Below are positions 22,452 to 24,585 of a stretch of 24,585 bases of DNA, piece after piece (the first letter of the stretch is position 1; each line of letters starts with the position of its first letter). Source of the stretch: a virus; the IMG/VR virus record IMGVR_UViG_3300034104_001215, positions 1 to 24,585 of that record. The stretch is one strand, 5' to 3'. A program made the translations under genes and the position numbers. Under the pieces are notes generated by a model that saw only the letters and a list, made by a program, of their open reading frames with translations, ran no database searches and was not told the DNA's origin.

Positions 22452-22479
22452 AGCCCCCAGGCATCCACTCCTGGGGGCT
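22452..22479 (-). terminator. Perfect 10-bp hairpin after the terminase gene
   Basis: Arms AGCCCCCAGG and CCTGGGGGCT with an eight-base loop, in the 72-base gap between the large terminase stop and the HNH start. There is no U-tract. It could end or weaken transcription, or mark the edge of the HNH insertion. Confidence 0.5.
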
Positions 22480-22494
22480 ACTCCGTAGGGACTG

Positions 22495-24042
22495 TTAGAA
22501 AGCCACCGTCCGTGGCTTAGGGCGACTCAACTGATTGCGCCACCAAAGAGCGCGGTCAAGCGCCATGATCGCTGACACGCAAGCGTCGATCTTCCGCGAC
22601 GAACCCTTGCTGTCCTTCACGACACGGCTGCCACGCGAATCGACCTTCAACACCGCATTAGAGACGTGGCGTGCCAGACGCTTATCGCCGTCATGCGTGA
22701 TGCTTTCAGCCATAACGGCCTCATACATATTCGTCGTCGCAGGCGTCATACGCGCAGGCGACTGAGGAAAGACCATCATCGGAATGCGCTCCTCCGTCAG
22801 GTCTTGAATCGTTCGCGTCAACCGATAAGGGTCAGCCGCGACCTCATGCACCTTCCAGTACGAGCAGCACTCACGGATACGGTTCTCGACCTCCGTCATA
22901 TCGACAGTCCAGTCATCACCAGCGTGACCCTGCGGCTTCTCCCACAGGCCCGCCACGACAATGTGAGGCTTACCGTCCTCACCACGCGGAACCTCGACAG
23001 CAATCAACGCCGTCGAGTCATTGGAATACGACCCGTCCAGGGCCATGACAACATCAGCACCCTTCGGGATCTCACGCTCCACCGCGCAGGCGTCCCAAGC
23101 GCCATGAGGCATCCACGCCGTCGCCGCGTCCACGAACAGGTTCAATCTCTTCGTGCGGAACTCAGCCTCAGGCGTGCGCTTCACCGCCGAACGGAAGTCC
23201 TCAGCATCCAGCAAGTCATCGAAGCCAGGGTTGGCAGAAGCCCAGACCTTCTCGTCACGGTGATCAGCAGAAGGATCTGTCGCCTCCCACCAGGCCATAC
23301 CGAAAGCAGGGTCATCAACCTCGCCGCTCGCCACCTTCTTCCCGTACTGATACAGGCCATACGCCAACGAGTCCGAACCGAAGCGGTCAAACCTCACACC
23401 CGCCGTAGTGATACCGACAAGTTGAGGATCAGGACGTGCGCCCATAGCCAGAGAGAACACGTCATACAGCGTGCGGTCAGGAAGAGCATGCACCTCGTCA
23501 ATGATCGTGAACGTCGGAGACAAACCCTCTAGCGACGGGGCATCAGCGGACATAACCCGCATCACAGAACCCGTCGAAGGAACCTCAATCGCGTCCTTGA
23601 ACAGGCGCGTCATCTCCGACAACTCAGGGTCCATCTCGACCATGCGACGCGTCGTACCGAACACGATGCGGCCCTGGTCACGCGTCGTAGCAACCGTGTA
23701 AACCTCACCGCCGTCAGGACCCATCAGCAACTCGTACAGGGCCAGCGACGACAGAATGGCACTCTTCCCATTCTTACGCGGCATGCCGATCAACGCCTGA
23801 CGATGCCTCCGCTTACCCGAAGCCGAACGCGCCAACGTCCACTTCAACAACTCGCGCTGCCAGGGGCGAACAACGATCAGTTCACCGCTCTTGCCGCCGA
23901 CGCTCTCCTTGACTACACGGCAGTAGCCCTCAATGAACGTCGCGGCAAGGTCACCGTCTCCTCGCTCCCGCTCCTTGGCCGTAGTCGGCGTAAGCCAGCG
24001 AGGAGGCCAACCCTGCACCTTGCGACTAGCCACGGTTCTCAC
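22495..24042 (-). CDS. Terminase large subunit
   Basis: A 515-aa DNA packaging motor. The N-terminal ATPase has Walker A GMPRKNGKS (86-94), Walker B FTIIDE (178-183) and the coupling motif VGITTAG (209-215). The C-terminal nuclease domain begins with VVMALDGSYSNDSTAL (Asp336), has a later AADPYR segment (near 407), and ends in a helix with IDACVSAIMALDRALWW (near 490), matching the RNase H-like terminase nuclease with three acidic residues. It cuts concatemeric DNA and pumps it through the portal. The GTG start at 24040-24042 overlaps the small terminase gene by 17 bases, and no strong ribosome site is seen, so coupled translation is likely. Confidence 0.95.
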   Translation of the reverse strand: MRTVASRKVQGWPPRWLTPTTAKERERGDGDLAATFIEGYCRVVKESVGGKSGELIVVRPWQRELLKWTLARSASGKRRHRQALIGMPRKNGKSAILSSLALYELLMGPDGGEVYTVATTRDQGRIVFGTTRRMVEMDPELSEMTRLFKDAIEVPSTGSVMRVMSADAPSLEGLSPTFTIIDEVHALPDRTLYDVFSLAMGARPDPQLVGITTAGVRFDRFGSDSLAYGLYQYGKKVASGEVDDPAFGMAWWEATDPSADHRDEKVWASANPGFDDLLDAEDFRSAVKRTPEAEFRTKRLNLFVDAATAWMPHGAWDACAVEREIPKGADVVMALDGSYSNDSTALIAVEVPRGEDGKPHIVVAGLWEKPQGHAGDDWTVDMTEVENRIRECCSYWKVHEVAADPYRLTRTIQDLTEERIPMMVFPQSPARMTPATTNMYEAVMAESITHDGDKRLARHVSNAVLKVDSRGSRVVKDSKGSSRKIDACVSAIMALDRALWWRNQLSRPKPRTVAF

Positions 24043-24493
24043 GCGCCGCGCGCAACTTCTCCAACGTGGACTGCGCCTTCACCTCAGCCAGCCCAAGCCT
24101 GGAGCGGTCGGTCGGAGTCAGACCAAGGACCGACAGCAACTTTGCCATGTCAGTCTCAATGGTCGAGAGCATGCCCACCAGCGGATTGCTGTAGTGAAAG
24201 CCCGTGCGCTCAGCCACCAGCACCAGAGGCTGCGTCCTCAGCGCCTCCATCATCTCCGCGCGACGGTCAGCCTTCTCGCACAGCATCATCAGCGTCGGAG
24301 CGTCGGAGTCACTCAGCCAGGGGGCCGTCGCCAGGGTGCGAGTCCAAGCCTCGCGGCCAGCAGGACCAAGGTTCGCGGGCACGTCACTCTCGGAGAGCGG
24401 AGCCACGGCGTGCGTGTCGCTCATCGACGGGAGTGCGCGCTTTCCAGGGTTGCCACGAGCGCGCTTTCGCTCGAGGGGGACGGGTGCAGGCAT
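24026..24493 (-). CDS. Terminase small subunit (P27-like)
   Basis: A 155-aa DNA-recognition subunit of the packaging enzyme. The start at 24491-24493 is preferred because AGGAGG lies five bases upstream; an in-frame start 48 bases earlier has no such site. The N-terminus (MPAPVPLERKRARGNPGKRAL) has the RxxGNPGKR element of P27-family small terminases, and the C-terminal part (LSVLGLTPTDRSRLGLAEVKA) is also typical, with the final helix rich in Arg, Glu and Lys. It binds DNA at the packaging start site and activates the large subunit, whose gene overlaps its 3' end. It is the first visible gene of the late operon. Confidence 0.88.
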   Translation of the reverse strand: MPAPVPLERKRARGNPGKRALPSMSDTHAVAPLSESDVPANLGPAGREAWTRTLATAPWLSDSDAPTLMMLCEKADRRAEMMEALRTQPLVLVAERTGFHYSNPLVGMLSTIETDMAKLLSVLGLTPTDRSRLGLAEVKAQSTLEKLRAARENRG

Positions 24494-24585
24494 GTTGACC
24501 TCCTGGGTCGGGGTGCTCGCTCCTGGCGAGGCTGTGGACAACCTGTTGAAGGGTGGGGTGTGCGTTGCGGCGGCATGTTTCGTGT

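Overview
This window looks like a piece of a GC-rich (by eye about 60-63% G+C) tailed bacteriophage or prophage genome. The late genes are siphovirus-like and the probable host is an actinobacterium. Every supportable gene lies on the minus strand, so the biological order runs from right (24.5 kb) to left. The actinophage reading rests on base composition, strong GGAGG ribosome sites, frequent GTG starts, a MuF-type minor capsid protein, a DUF5047-like tail protein and many collagen-like (Gly-X-Y) fibre proteins. No tRNA, CRISPR array, insertion sequence or integrase was seen.

Layout in transcription order. (1) Packaging and head, 24.5-17.3 kb: small terminase, large terminase, an inserted HNH nuclease, portal, MuF-like minor capsid protein, scaffold, major capsid protein and head-tail adaptor. 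(2) An unusual insert, 17.3-13.7 kb: a 47-aa acidic ORF, an amidase endolysin, a holin-like protein, and three consecutive collagen-like proteins that share one N-terminal module but have unrelated C-termini. (3) Neck and tail, 13.7-6.0 kb: head closure, HK97 gp10-like and tail-terminator-like proteins, major tail protein, a tail assembly chaperone with an apparent -1 frameshift product, a 1151-aa tape measure protein, a Dit-like protein and a DUF5047-like protein. (4) Tail tip and fibres, 6.0-2.3 kb: a small tail-tip protein, a 79-aa and a 288-aa collagen-like protein, a fibre with an S74 intramolecular chaperone, a tail-collar protein and a small acidic protein ending in a LysM-like domain. 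Two strong hairpins then close the late operon at 2.1-2.3 kb.

(5) Left of the late operon: an unrecognised 183-aa gene with its own promoter-like sequence, a repeat-rich 115-bp control region built from TGACG/CGTCA half-sites, then a tightly overlapping early-type operon. That operon has a PD-(D/E)XK exonuclease, a 26-aa membrane peptide, a 52-aa Cys/His protein, and a gene cut by the window edge that weakly resembles phiC31 Gp3-type proteins.

Most genes touch or overlap. At five junctions the upstream TAG stop is fused to the next ribosome site (TAGGAGG), implying translational coupling. The most interesting points are the three-gene collagen-like array inside the neck module, the lysis genes inserted in the same place, the operator or origin-like repeat cluster near 1.4 kb, and a frameshift site without a canonical slippery heptamer.
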